DNA from: Fulvivirga imtechensis AK7
GTDB taxonomy: Bacteria > Bacteroidota > Bacteroidia > Cytophagales > Cyclobacteriaceae
Direction: 5' to 3'
Assembly: GCF_000331535.1 (NCBI RefSeq)
Contig: NZ_AMZN01000021.1
Location: 1-35,080, forward strand
Length of the DNA: 35,080 nucleotides
Shown here: positions 15,981 through 23,756 of the stretch, piece after piece
Layout of the letters: the number at the start of each line of letters is the position of its first letter
Position numbering within the stretch: position 1 is the first letter of the stretch
Notes under the pieces: generated by a model
Database searches by the model: none
Seen by the model: only the letters and a program-made list of their open reading frames with translations
What the model was told of the DNA's origin: nothing
Translations under genes and position numbers: made by a program

Positions 15981-16529
15981 TTACGCTGGTTTTAGTACCA
16001 GGGATACGGTGATGTCCATAGCATCCTCTGCTTTGATAAGTCCTCCTAGCTTGCGGGGAGGGGTGAGCTTAAATTCAGAGGCGTAAAACACAAAATCGGC
16101 AGAAAGTACCTGCCTTGTTTTATCCAGCTTCATACAAAACTCAATATTTTCGAGCGTTTTGGACTTTCCTACGAGTGATAGTCTGATGTTTCCCTTCATA
16201 GTACCGGGCTCTTTTTCCTCCAGACTCAGCACTTCGACAGTTACTTTTGGGTGAGTCTTGGCTTTTAAAGTGGATTGAAAGTCGCGGTTTAGTATGAAAT
16301 TACCGCATTCAAATGCTTCCACAGGAATAGTGAAGCTATAAGGTGAAATATGCAAAGTGTTAATGTGTAAAGTGTCACCTTTCCCGGCTACCTCATAGTC
16401 ACAACTGAAGCCACCCAGAGAAGTATTTCCATTGATGGTGATACTTTTTTCCTGAATGATCAGGCAGGGGTCAGCTTTCGGTGATCCCAGTAAGGAGCTT
16501 AGAAGAAAAATGACACTTATTGCACTCAT
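15981..16529 (-). CDS. YceI-domain protein (second copy)
   Basis: 182 aa. A signal peptide (VIFLLSSLLGSPKA) precedes a lipocalin-like YceI fold that binds polyisoprenoid-type lipids in known relatives. Motifs include SFTIPVEAFECGNFILNRDFQSTLKAKTHP split by turns, GNIRLSLVGKSKTLENIEF, and ASEFKLTPPRKLGGLIKAEDAMDITVSLVL. The last, (F)KLTPPRKLGGLIK, parallels the FKVDPPTALLGTIKTGDEI block of the YceI gene at 17884-18474. It is last in YceI-porin-YceI, separated from the porin by 77 bases with a 10-bp stem hairpin. Confidence 0.8.
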   Translation of the reverse strand: MSAISVIFLLSSLLGSPKADPCLIIQEKSITINGNTSLGGFSCDYEVAGKGDTLHINTLHISPYSFTIPVEAFECGNFILNRDFQSTLKAKTHPKVTVEVLSLEEKEPGTMKGNIRLSLVGKSKTLENIEFCMKLDKTRQVLSADFVFYASEFKLTPPRKLGGLIKAEDAMDITVSLVLKPA

Positions 16530-16552
16530 CTTTTTCTGGTTTTAAGCCCATG

Positions 16553-16585
16553 GCCTACCAACTTTCATAATGTCCGTTGGTAGGC
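16553..16585 (-). terminator. hairpin between porin-like gene and second YceI gene
   Basis: Perfect 10-bp inverted repeat GCCTACCAAC 16553-16562 and GTTGGTAGGC 16576-16585, 13-base loop. No T tract follows on the minus strand, so it may be a partial terminator or an RNA-stabilising element that lowers expression of the downstream YceI gene. Confidence 0.5.
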
Positions 16586-16606
16586 GTAGACTATAATTTT
16601 AAGGTA

Positions 16607-17887
16607 TTAGAAACTAATGACTGCTTCAACCATGAATCCGTTGAATTCACCACCGGCATATTTAGAACCTATCCATCCTGTGCCTTCATACTTTTGGTTC
16701 ACATACTCGGCTTTTGCCATTATATTTTTGGTCATAAACCAACCACCACCGATATTTAAACGATTTATTTCTCTTTCTGGTGCCCCTTCTATCATTTCAC
16801 CGGTCACTACATTGTATCTTCCCCCAACATACAGTTGTTCCATACTACCAAACCTGTAAATAAGTTCACCACCCAGTTGTGTAAATTGGCCATTTCCTTC
16901 ATCATCACTATTGGAAGCTACCTCATAGACTCCAAAGAACTCTATTCCTTTGTATTTGATGAATGGGTTGACCTGAATAGCAGTTATCTCCTTAAAGCGG
17001 GGATTAAACCGGCCTTCAAAATTACTTCCACCGTCAGCTACAGTGTGCATTACATAGTAGTACCTGCTACCTGCACGGTCACCACCATACAGGTATGATC
17101 CGGTTGTATTACCTTTATTCATATATACTGATCCGGTCAGTCGCACTCTCAAATCATCAGCGATGTAGTTGTCATAACCCAATTTACCAAAGAAAGAAAG
17201 CTTGTTGTCGGAGTTATCGTTCACTACTACACTCTGATTGAGCTTACCATTGGTAATACCCACAACTCCAAGGAAACCATTTTGCTGAACCGTTACTTCA
17301 GCAAAAGCTTCAGTTGAAAAAGCATCCATGATATAGTTGCCTACAAAAGGGTTATAAATAGCCCGCGCGTTATCAGTTCTTCTAAAGCGTGTATCACCGT
17401 AATTGAATTCATCCATACCAACCCTGATAGTGGTTACATCCATTACACCTTTCAAAAAACCTGGTTTGATAAAATCCAGTTTATCCATTTGAATGTATCC
17501 GCCTTTCACCCATGATTCTTCATGGTGTCTTGAAGAAAGATAAGAAGTAAGATGCATCCTTACACCATCATGTAACTGTACATCAAGCACAAGGCTGGCT
17601 GTTGGCAGGTTGAGGTTTGAACCTAATTCTACCAATGGGAACAAATTTTCCTGACCGGAAAGTCCATTTTCCTGATCTATGGCCTGGAATTGCATAGCAA
17701 ATGCGCCACCAACTCTTACCTTCAACCCATCATACTCAACAGTGTCCGTTTTTGAAGTTTCAAATACATTGATTCCATCCTGACCCACAGGTCTGAAGTA
17801 TTGTAGGGCTCTGCTACTTTGACCGTAAGCGGCCCAGCTTGTGGCAGCAAATAAGACTACCAGGAGCAATTTCATTGACTTTTTCAT
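16607..17887 (-). CDS. outer-membrane porin-like beta-barrel
   Basis: 426 aa. The signal peptide is MKKSMKLLLVVLFAATSWAAYGQ. The mature protein is rich in alternating aromatic/polar strands and ends in ...GFMVEAVISF, a terminal aromatic typical of outer-membrane barrels. Segments such as LKVRVGGAFAMQFQA, QLYVGGRYNVVTGE and NIMAKAEYVNQKYEGTGW look like phosphate-selective-porin or OprP-type strands. The substrate is unknown. The start overlaps the stop of the upstream YceI gene by 4 bases (ATGA), so the pair is translationally coupled. The link with two YceI proteins suggests a role in envelope lipid or solute handling. Confidence 0.8.
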   Translation of the reverse strand: MKKSMKLLLVVLFAATSWAAYGQSSRALQYFRPVGQDGINVFETSKTDTVEYDGLKVRVGGAFAMQFQAIDQENGLSGQENLFPLVELGSNLNLPTASLVLDVQLHDGVRMHLTSYLSSRHHEESWVKGGYIQMDKLDFIKPGFLKGVMDVTTIRVGMDEFNYGDTRFRRTDNARAIYNPFVGNYIMDAFSTEAFAEVTVQQNGFLGVVGITNGKLNQSVVVNDNSDNKLSFFGKLGYDNYIADDLRVRLTGSVYMNKGNTTGSYLYGGDRAGSRYYYVMHTVADGGSNFEGRFNPRFKEITAIQVNPFIKYKGIEFFGVYEVASNSDDEGNGQFTQLGGELIYRFGSMEQLYVGGRYNVVTGEMIEGAPEREINRLNIGGGWFMTKNIMAKAEYVNQKYEGTGWIGSKYAGGEFNGFMVEAVISF

Positions 17888-18474
17888 GATTGTTTTGATT
17901 TAAATGTTAAGCTAAAGTTTATGGTTATTTCATCCCCTGTTTTGATAGTTCCGAGCAAAGCTGTAGGGGGGTCAACTTTAAAGTCGGTCATATTAAAGGT
18001 TTTACTACCGGTAAACCTGATGGTGTTGCCATTGGGATAGGCTTTGGTCACCACGTCCACAGTTCTGGATTCCCCAGCTATAGTAAGTGTGCCCTCAGCC
18101 ATAACCTGGTAGTAATCACCTTTTTTCTCTATTGATTTCACATTTTTCAGATTAAACTTTATGTCAGGGTTTTTCCCCGTTTTCAGCGCCTTATACGCGT
18201 TGCCGTCCATTCCTGACTTTCCACTTTTAAGCGACTCAGCTTTCATTGTTACGGAGAGTTGCTCTATACTTTGAAGCGCTTTAGCTTCGGCAGTGATAAC
18301 GGCCTCTCCCTTACCTTCAGAAGAAGTCATTGTCCAGTCATGCAGGGAAGATGTACCGGAAACAGAGAATTCTGCTCCGGGTGATAGTGTATGGTTGGTT
18401 TGAGCGCTGAGGCCCCAACTCATTACAACCATCGGGAGCAGCATGAACAGATATTTATTGGTAAGTGCTTTCAT
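17884..18474 (-). CDS. YceI-family periplasmic lipid-binding-like protein
   Basis: 196 aa with a signal peptide (LFMLLPMVVMSWGLSAQ). The complete YceI domain has SVSGTSSLHDWTMTSSEGKGEA, SLKSGKSGMDGNAYKALK, DIKFNLKNV, GTLTIAGESRTVDV and FKVDPPTALLGTIKTGDEITINF. Family members bind isoprenoid lipids in a beta-barrel pocket. It is first in an operon with the porin (4-base overlap). The promoter upstream carries a perfect TAnnTTTG box and a degenerate Crp/Fnr-like dyad at the same spacing as the qNOR promoter. Confidence 0.9.
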   Translation of the reverse strand: MKALTNKYLFMLLPMVVMSWGLSAQTNHTLSPGAEFSVSGTSSLHDWTMTSSEGKGEAVITAEAKALQSIEQLSVTMKAESLKSGKSGMDGNAYKALKTGKNPDIKFNLKNVKSIEKKGDYYQVMAEGTLTIAGESRTVDVVTKAYPNGNTIRFTGSKTFNMTDFKVDPPTALLGTIKTGDEITINFSLTFKSKQS

Positions 18475-18509
18475 GATTTTGGGTTTTTGGTCATCGTTAA
18501 ATTCTTGAA

Positions 18510-18555
18510 CAAATCTAGAGCCCGTAGCATCGGCAAAGTATGATGTGTGTCAGTT
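18510..18555 (-). promoter_or_regulatory. YceI-porin operon promoter with Crp/Fnr-like dyad
   Basis: The minus strand carries a perfect -7 box TAGATTTG (18517-18510). The dyad GTATGA-N6-TCAGTT at 18538-18555 is centred at 18546.5, again 29.5 bp from the TA. A TTTG at 18537-18534 is close to a -33 element, with a slightly short 16-bp spacing. Confidence 0.6.
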
Positions 18556-19158
18556 GAATAGGTGTTTGTTGTCACCGGAAAAACTGACGTTTGTTGGTAA
18601 TTGGATGTTATTGATCGACTATCCGCATAAAACAACCCTCATTAGTGATTAATTTGCTAAAAATCAGCATAAGGTGAGGTTGTTTTTAAAACTAATAACC
18701 TTGTAACCCGGGAATAGTTATTTTATTCTACACCATGAAATGACCATACGGCAATGAGAACAGTTGGCATTTTTTAGTTATTAGTATTGAGTCATGAGTC
18801 TTGAGTTGGAAGACGAATCTCCATCCCTAAACACGTGCATACCAATCTTCTCCTGGGAGGAGATACAGAGGTGGATTGACACTTAGCGCCTTGCGCTCGG
18901 CTCCACGCTCTACCACCTCCGCCAGCGGAGGACAGTGGCGGAAGCAAAGTGCAAACTCATCATCGGATGAGTGTCTGCTCAAAGCAAGTCTCATCCGATG
19001 AATGATTTTGAAAGTCCGAAGACCGAAGTCGGAAGAACCTGAATATTAAGTGGTGATGAAGTAATGCAAAACCGGTGAGTTTTTATATACATGCTCTTTC
19101 TCCTCCTGGGAGGAGATACAGAGGTGGGTAAGGGAATTTAAAGTCCGACTTCCGATTT
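18556..19158. repeat. non-coding region with 25-bp direct repeats and inverted repeats
   Basis: No gene seen. A 25-bp sequence starting CTCCTGGGAGGAGATACAG is identical at 18850-18874 and 19103-19127. It contains a near-palindrome, CTCCTGGGAGGAG. Between the copies lies an 11-12-bp inverted repeat (CATCGGATGAG 18961-18971, CTCATCCGATG 18990-19000). The tract around 18880-18950 is GC-richer than its surroundings. Confidence 0.6.
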
Positions 19159-19911
19159 TTATCCCGCATCTATTCTAAAATTGGATAAGGATCCGGTAGA
19201 AATAAACACCGAAAGTCCATTGAAATGCCTAAAGGATCCGTTGGAAAATAGTTGTGCTAATTCATAAAGATCACCTTTAGATAATACCAACAGGTCAGCC
19301 TGGTTTTTCAAAGCATAGTTGCAGAAATCATTTACGGAATCCAGAGGTAACTTTATAAATCCCAGATCTCCATAGTATGTCGATACTTTTTTAACAAACA
19401 TTTTCTCTGCCGCCACTTTTGATCGTTTAAAAGCAAAAGGGGAAATGAGTGTGGAGCTTTTGACATTCTTAGCTTTATTGGGAAATAACTTAGCGAAAGA
19501 TAGTATGGAATTATAAGTGGTATCTGTGCCGTCATATTTCAAAACAATACTGTTAAATTCATTGGTATTTACATTCAACAGCAAAAGGGCACAGTCTATA
19601 CCCTTGAGTTCCTTTATGAGCAAGGGTATGATGTCATAAGCTTTATGCAATTTTTTAATATCAAATACTATGAGATTGAAGAAATAATCTTCCGGGAAAG
19701 AAGGTGCTGAATGGCCTGCGTGAATAGTTTCTCTTACATTTTCCACAGCATTGATGAACGTCCGGATATTATGTTTGGCCAACTGAACTATTTGTATCTC
19801 TGGCGGATCATTGGCTAATGGTCGATTGGAGCAGATATTCCGTACAAGATTAATAAATGTTTGATCTGGTCTGGGATCGGTATATCCGATGGTGATGTTC
19901 AGTTTAGCCAT
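19159..19911 (-). CDS. universal-stress-protein-like protein (tentative)
   Basis: 250 aa, soluble, no signal peptide. The layout suggests a degenerate tandem USP. The first half opens with a strand (KLNITIGYTDP) and holds FFNLIVFDIKKLHKAYDIIPLLIKELKGIDCALLLLNVN in pieces. The second half ends ALKNQADLLVLSKGDLYELAQLFSNGSFRHFNGLSVFIST, like the C-terminal USP motif in which the gene product contacts ATP in true members. The G-x2-G-x9-G-(S/T) ATP motif is not clear, so ATP binding is doubtful. It lies downstream of the Fnr-like gene (134-base gap) and has its own -7 box. Confidence 0.55.
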   Translation of the reverse strand: MAKLNITIGYTDPRPDQTFINLVRNICSNRPLANDPPEIQIVQLAKHNIRTFINAVENVRETIHAGHSAPSFPEDYFFNLIVFDIKKLHKAYDIIPLLIKELKGIDCALLLLNVNTNEFNSIVLKYDGTDTTYNSILSFAKLFPNKAKNVKSSTLISPFAFKRSKVAAEKMFVKKVSTYYGDLGFIKLPLDSVNDFCNYALKNQADLLVLSKGDLYELAQLFSNGSFRHFNGLSVFISTGSLSNFRIDAG

Positions 19912-19935
19912 AACTTTCCTGTTTTTCTATACCAT

Positions 19936-19981
19936 CAAAATTAGGCCTATCGGGAAAGTCGTGAAATGATCGTGTACAGAT
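19936..19981 (-). promoter_or_regulatory. USP-like gene promoter, degenerate dyad
   Basis: Perfect minus-strand -7 box TAATTTTG (19943-19936). At the same 29.5-bp distance lies a degenerate dyad AAATGA-N6-ACAGAT (19964-19981), matching about 7 of 12 positions of the qNOR operator. The operator is weak; the -7 box is good. Confidence 0.45.
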
Positions 19982-20045
19982 GATGAGGTGATTTTTATCA
20001 GGAAAAACATGATGTTTTTTTGATCAGGAAGCCTCAGGTTGCATA

Positions 20046-20762
20046 TCATGCATAGTAATCCGATACTTTGGCAAGCCCTTTTGCATTAACGACCCTAATT
20101 TTCTTGCCTTCCAATTTGATATACCCGTCACTCTTGAATTCTGAAAGCAGTCTTATAAGTGTTTCGGTGGCAGTACCGATAATACTGGCCAGATCTTCCC
20201 TTGAAAGTGCAATATCGATGCTCTTTGTATGGTCGCGATCTTCTACACCATAGCTTTCTATAAGCATGAGAAGCGTATGGGCCAGGCGCTCCCTGACTGA
20301 TTTTTGCGAAAGCTCAGTGACCTTCTCTTCCATGATACCCAGCTCATGACATACCTCTTTCATTAGTCTTTGATATAATTTATGATCTTCTTCTAACAGT
20401 CGCATAAAGGTATCCTTTGGAATAAAACACACTTTAGCATCTTCCAGTATGGTAGCGGAGGCTGCGTAATGCTCTTCTCCAAGCAGCGCACGATACCCCA
20501 GAAAATCACCCGCTTTGGCTAGGCGTATGATCTGCTCTCTGCCATTAGAGGTGGATTTGTAGACCTTTACAGCTCCCTCATAGATACAAAAAAGTCCCAT
20601 TGGGCGTGTGCCTTCATAAAATAATGTTTGACCCTTTTTGTGAAAAACGCAGTTTTTTTCAGCGCTTAGCCGGCAGAGATTTTCTTCCGATACTTCGCTG
20701 AAAAGAGAGCGCTTTCTGCTCTGGCAAAATTCGCACGGCAGGTTTTCAATATTTTTGGTCAT
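20046..20762 (-). CDS. Fnr-like regulator with N-terminal cysteines
   Basis: 238 aa. N-terminal C-x2-C (Cys10, Cys13) plus Cys30 and Cys38 resemble the Fe-S ligand region of FNR-type proteins, with a further Cys59 in the sensor domain (GLFCIYEG). The cNMP-like beta roll spans ~40-125. A dimer helix (~130-165) and an HTH follow: ALSREDLASIIGTATETLIRLLSEFKSDGYIK, split by the turn, with the E-T-x-x-R recognition helix. The Cys set suggests sensing of O2 or NO, which is inference. Its own promoter has the same operator and -7 box as qNOR, so autoregulation and control of qNOR are likely. Confidence 0.9.
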   Translation of the reverse strand: MTKNIENLPCEFCQSRKRSLFSEVSEENLCRLSAEKNCVFHKKGQTLFYEGTRPMGLFCIYEGAVKVYKSTSNGREQIIRLAKAGDFLGYRALLGEEHYAASATILEDAKVCFIPKDTFMRLLEEDHKLYQRLMKEVCHELGIMEEKVTELSQKSVRERLAHTLLMLIESYGVEDRDHTKSIDIALSREDLASIIGTATETLIRLLSEFKSDGYIKLEGKKIRVVNAKGLAKVSDYYA

Positions 20763-20815
20763 GTCGCTTATGTTTATTTATATGTCGAACTACCCATACT
20801 GATTGATATTATATA

Positions 20816-20881
20816 CAAACCTATGGGTAAGTTGCAGGAAAAATTATGACCTTCATCATAAAAACTAACTGATTTGGATCA
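20816..20881 (-). promoter_or_regulatory. Fnr-like gene promoter: two tandem Crp/Fnr-type sites
   Basis: The minus-strand -7 box TAGGTTTG (20823-20816) is identical to that of qNOR. The proximal operator TTATGA-N6-TCATAA (20844-20861, centre 20852.5) lies exactly 29.5 bp upstream. A second dyad TGATTTGGATCA (20870-20881) matches the FNR-type core upstream of the cupin operon when reverse-complemented, and is centred 23 bp further up, about two helical turns. Confidence 0.75.
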
Positions 20882-20901
20882 TATAGTGGGCAGGATAATG
20901 A

Positions 20902-22218
20902 TTATGTTTTGTTTTTGTTTTCTCTCCATTGATCGATTTTTTTGATAATTGGAGTTGCTGATATTCCATGTACAAAAATGGAAATTACTACTATCAGAGC
21001 AACAAGCGCCCAAAGATCACGGGCTTGGGAAAACGTTTGCTCATTTAGCGCGTAGGCAAGGTAATAAAGAGATCCAATACCTCGTATCCCAAAAAAACTG
21101 ATAGCCAATCGTTCACGCCAGGAAGCATGCGTATAGCCAATCATGCCGCATATGCCGGAAACAGGACGGATAATGAAAACAACTAACAATGCACAAACAA
21201 TGAGGTGCCAGTTGAGAGTTGCCAGAAGGCCACCAGCGATAGCGCTACCCAGGGCAAGCAGGATCACAGCCGTCAGGATGCGCTCACATTTTTCGATCAA
21301 TACATGCATTGAGTGGTGGTAGCGATGGCTTCGATCATGGTTTCTGATCATTATCGCTGCTATAAACGTTGCTATAAACCCATAACCACCGAAGTATTCA
21401 GTAAGGCCATATACCAGCAAAGTAGAAGCCAAAGCGCCCAGGCCGATCATGGCTATTGCAAGATCTGTTTTAGCTGGCATAGCCAGTAATGCACGCCCAA
21501 GCACATATCCCAGCCCAAGACCTATTGCAATGGCAACAACTAATTGATATAATACATCGATCAGTAACCAATTTCTTATCCAGTTGTGCGGAGCAGGGCC
21601 TGCTATAGCCATGGCAATAGCCATGTTGGTAAACGGAAACGCCAGGCCATCATTGAGCCCGGCCTCTGAAGTAAGCGCAAATCGAACTTCATCTTCTTCC
21701 CCTAAGCTGGTTTTATCTTTATCTTTTGTTTCGTTGTTTTCTGAATTTTCTCCCGGTGCCCCTACCTGTACTTCTGATGCCAACACTGGATCCGTTGGGG
21801 CGATCACAGCCCCCAAAAGCATTGCTGTTGCAGGGGCAAAGGCCGCTATCCACCAGCCAACTAGTGCGCAAAGGACAATAGTAAGTACCATCGTAATGCC
21901 AAGTAAGCGCCAGGTGCTATTCCAGCCTCTCAAGCTTGGAGGACGGTCAATTTGTAGCCCTGCACCCATGAGGGCAATGATCACGCCTAACTCCGTCAGG
22001 TGCTCCGTATAGTCTCCCTCGGATAGCGGATCAGGTGGCTTCAGTCCTAGGGGGAGCGCTATGACGGCATATCCTAAGAGTAACAGTACTATAGGCATGG
22101 AAAATGGGAAGTCAGCTAATATACGAGGTAGAATAGCAGTGCCCAAAAGAGCAATTCCGATGATGATCAACCATAAACTATAGCTCTCAAACAAGTGTAA
22201 TGCGTCTTCAATTTCCAT
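20902..22218 (-). CDS. CPA1-type Na+/H+ antiporter (NhaP-like)
   Basis: 438 aa, about 12 TM helices. The ion-binding helices are recognisable: LLGAVIAPTDPVLASEVQVG (transport-site Asp in the T-D-P motif) and SEAGLNDGLAFPF (the N-D-G motif with catalytic Asp). Between them lies an unusually acidic and polar loop (GENSENNETKDKDKTSLGEEDEV) not typical of compact NhaP proteins and possibly a regulatory insertion. Function: proton-driven export of Na+ or K+ at the inner membrane. The stop lies 140 bases from the Fnr-like gene start on the same strand. Confidence 0.9.
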   Translation of the reverse strand: MEIEDALHLFESYSLWLIIIGIALLGTAILPRILADFPFSMPIVLLLLGYAVIALPLGLKPPDPLSEGDYTEHLTELGVIIALMGAGLQIDRPPSLRGWNSTWRLLGITMVLTIVLCALVGWWIAAFAPATAMLLGAVIAPTDPVLASEVQVGAPGENSENNETKDKDKTSLGEEDEVRFALTSEAGLNDGLAFPFTNMAIAMAIAGPAPHNWIRNWLLIDVLYQLVVAIAIGLGLGYVLGRALLAMPAKTDLAIAMIGLGALASTLLVYGLTEYFGGYGFIATFIAAIMIRNHDRSHRYHHSMHVLIEKCERILTAVILLALGSAIAGGLLATLNWHLIVCALLVVFIIRPVSGICGMIGYTHASWRERLAISFFGIRGIGSLYYLAYALNEQTFSQARDLWALVALIVVISIFVHGISATPIIKKIDQWRENKNKT

Positions 22219-22307
22219 ATTCCCGAAGTGCTGCTTAAACTAATTTAGCCTATCACCACACTATTGTTAAGTTAAGCATACTTTAGCCATACCAAGCTTG
22301 GTTCTTG

Positions 22308-22394
22308 TTGTTCCATGCTGCCTTAAAAAATACCTACGTCCCGAAAGCTTTAAAGCTTTCGGGATGCTCATATTTTTTGCGTTGCCTGGAACAA
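22308..22394. repeat. 87-nt nested hairpin with perfect 26-bp palindromic core
   Basis: Three nested arms: TTGTTCCA (22308-22315) with TGGAACAA (22387-22394); AAAAAATA (22325-22332) with TATTTTTT (22371-22378); and a perfect 26-bp palindrome at 22339-22364 whose arms begin TCCCGAAAGC. The core is nearly identical to the hairpin inside the MITE-like element at 15445-15470. It lies in the 487-base gap between divergent genes. Confidence 0.75.
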
Positions 22395-22705
22395 AAAATA
22401 ACTGCAACTTATACGGCACAGTAATAGTACACTTGACTCAATACTAGTTGGAAAACAGGTGCCGGAGTGATTTGTTTAAAGACTTTTATTACTGTTTAGG
22501 TTCGCAGTCTATGGAATGTGAAGCAATTATGGAGGCGGATCTTAAGTGCTCTTCCACAAACCAGGGGGAGTGCAAAATACAATAAGACACTAATTATAGA
22601 TAAAGTTAATGCCGTCATAGGCAAATGGTATTGAAATGTTGAAAATTTGAGTACTCACATCCGTATTTACTCATAAATCAATTTTCAATATTAAACCATA
22701 AAGCA
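22395..22705. other. intergenic region upstream of FMN reductase
   Basis: No gene seen. TGAGTACTCA at 22648-22657 is a perfect 10-bp palindrome about 50 bases upstream of the reductase start and could be an operator for the MarR-like protein of the same operon; that link is inference. Confidence 0.35.
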
Positions 22706-23260
22706 ATGAAAATAGCAATTATTTTAGGGAGTGTGAGAAAGGAACGTCAGTCGCACCGCCTGGCTTTTTTCCTCGAAAACCAACTTGCAAATCGTGGTAT
22801 GGATATCAATGTCATTGACATGGCGAATACTCCACTACCAGTTTTTGGGCAAAAAGGAGTTGATGACTCGGCAGTGGAGGAAGTAGGAAAAATACTCCAG
22901 GAGAGTGATGCATTGATCATCGTGACCCCTGAATATCACGGGAGCTACTCAGGAGCGCTTAAAAATATGCTCGATTACTATTGGGCAGAATTTAAAAAGA
23001 AACCTATTGGAGTAGCTGCTGCTTCTGGAGGGAAGATGGCCGGTATTAATGCCTCTACACAACTGCAGCATGTTATCCTTAGCCTTGGCGCATATGCTCT
23101 TCCGCTAAAACTTTTAGTTCCGGAAATCCAAAAGGCATTTAATGACAGCTTTGAGCCGTTAAATGAGACAATAGCACGGTCGGCAAATAAGTTCTTAGAT
23201 GAGTTTCTATGGTTTACTGAAGCCATAGTGGCCAAGAAAGAATTGACCGAGGTTGTATGA
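22706..23260 (+). CDS. NAD(P)H-dependent FMN reductase family protein
   Basis: 184 aa flavodoxin-like fold. The N-terminal phosphate loop IILGSVRKERQSHRLA (~4-20) binds FMN. ITPEYHGSYSGALKNMLDYY, present here with V in the first position, is the hallmark of the family and contacts the isoalloxazine ring. GVAAASGGKMAG is the third conserved block. Likely role: quinone, azo-compound or metal-ion reduction with NAD(P)H in the cytoplasm. The MarR-like gene follows after 16 bases, so the pair is probably an autoregulated stress operon. Confidence 0.92.
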   Translation: MKIAIILGSVRKERQSHRLAFFLENQLANRGMDINVIDMANTPLPVFGQKGVDDSAVEEVGKILQESDALIIVTPEYHGSYSGALKNMLDYYWAEFKKKPIGVAAASGGKMAGINASTQLQHVILSLGAYALPLKLLVPEIQKAFNDSFEPLNETIARSANKFLDEFLWFTEAIVAKKELTEVV

Positions 23261-23276
23261 CCAAAATCCATTTATT

Positions 23277-23711
23277 ATGACCAATACGAAAATTATTGAC
23301 GAAAAAAGCCCGATAGGAGCCTGGGTTAGAGAAGCTGATACTGTTTTTACTCATTTGACAAGAAGGACCCGGAACCATGGCAGTTTTAACCGAATAGAAT
23401 GGCAGCTTTTAAATTTTATCCATGAAAAGGAAAGTGCCCTTGCCACTGAGTCAAAAATGTTATTAAACTTTTTTGACAGTGATGAGGTGACGGATCAGGT
23501 GATTATGAGGTTTGTAAAGGACGGCTTAATTATGGAGGATCATGAGCGAATTCGTATCACAGCTAAGGGGAGGAGGGCATATGCCGAGGTAAGTCAAATA
23601 CAGGAGGAAATTAAAAGAAAGGCGATGGCCGGTGTTTCGGAAAAAGAGTATGCCACTACCATTGCCACCCTTAGGAAGGTGATTGACAACCTGAGAGAAT
23701 ATGCCACTTGA
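23277..23711 (+). CDS. MarR-like winged-helix regulator
   Basis: 144 aa from the ATG at 23277 (the frame is open from a TTG at 23253 that overlaps the reductase stop). The helical N-terminus includes VREADTVFTHLTRRTRNHGSF, then an HTH region (RIEWQLLNFIHEKES, VTDQVIMRFVKDGLI) and a wing (EDHERIRITAKGRRAYAEV). The C-terminal dimer helices end LRKVIDNLREY. The pattern fits MarR-type repressors of oxidoreductases. A strong terminator follows at 23721-23756. Confidence 0.75.
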   Translation: MTNTKIIDEKSPIGAWVREADTVFTHLTRRTRNHGSFNRIEWQLLNFIHEKESALATESKMLLNFFDSDEVTDQVIMRFVKDGLIMEDHERIRITAKGRRAYAEVSQIQEEIKRKAMAGVSEKEYATTIATLRKVIDNLREYAT

Positions 23712-23720
23712 TTTCTTTTA

Positions 23721-23756
23721 ATATCATCAGGCTGATCCTGCCTGATGATATTTTTT
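23721..23756 (+). terminator. intrinsic terminator after FMN reductase / MarR operon
   Basis: Perfect 12-bp stem (ATATCATCAGGC 23721-23732, GCCTGATGATAT 23740-23751), 7-base loop, followed by TTTTT. It also separates this operon from the convergent copB gene ending at 23757. Confidence 0.85.

Noticed and set aside
18850-19127. Possible CRISPR-like array
   Set aside because: Only two copies 253 bases apart with no regular spacing and no cas genes.
22648-22657. TGAGTACTCA palindrome as a member of the Crp/Fnr site family
   Set aside because: No -7 box lies at the 29.5-bp distance and the half-sites do not match; kept only as a possible MarR-type operator.
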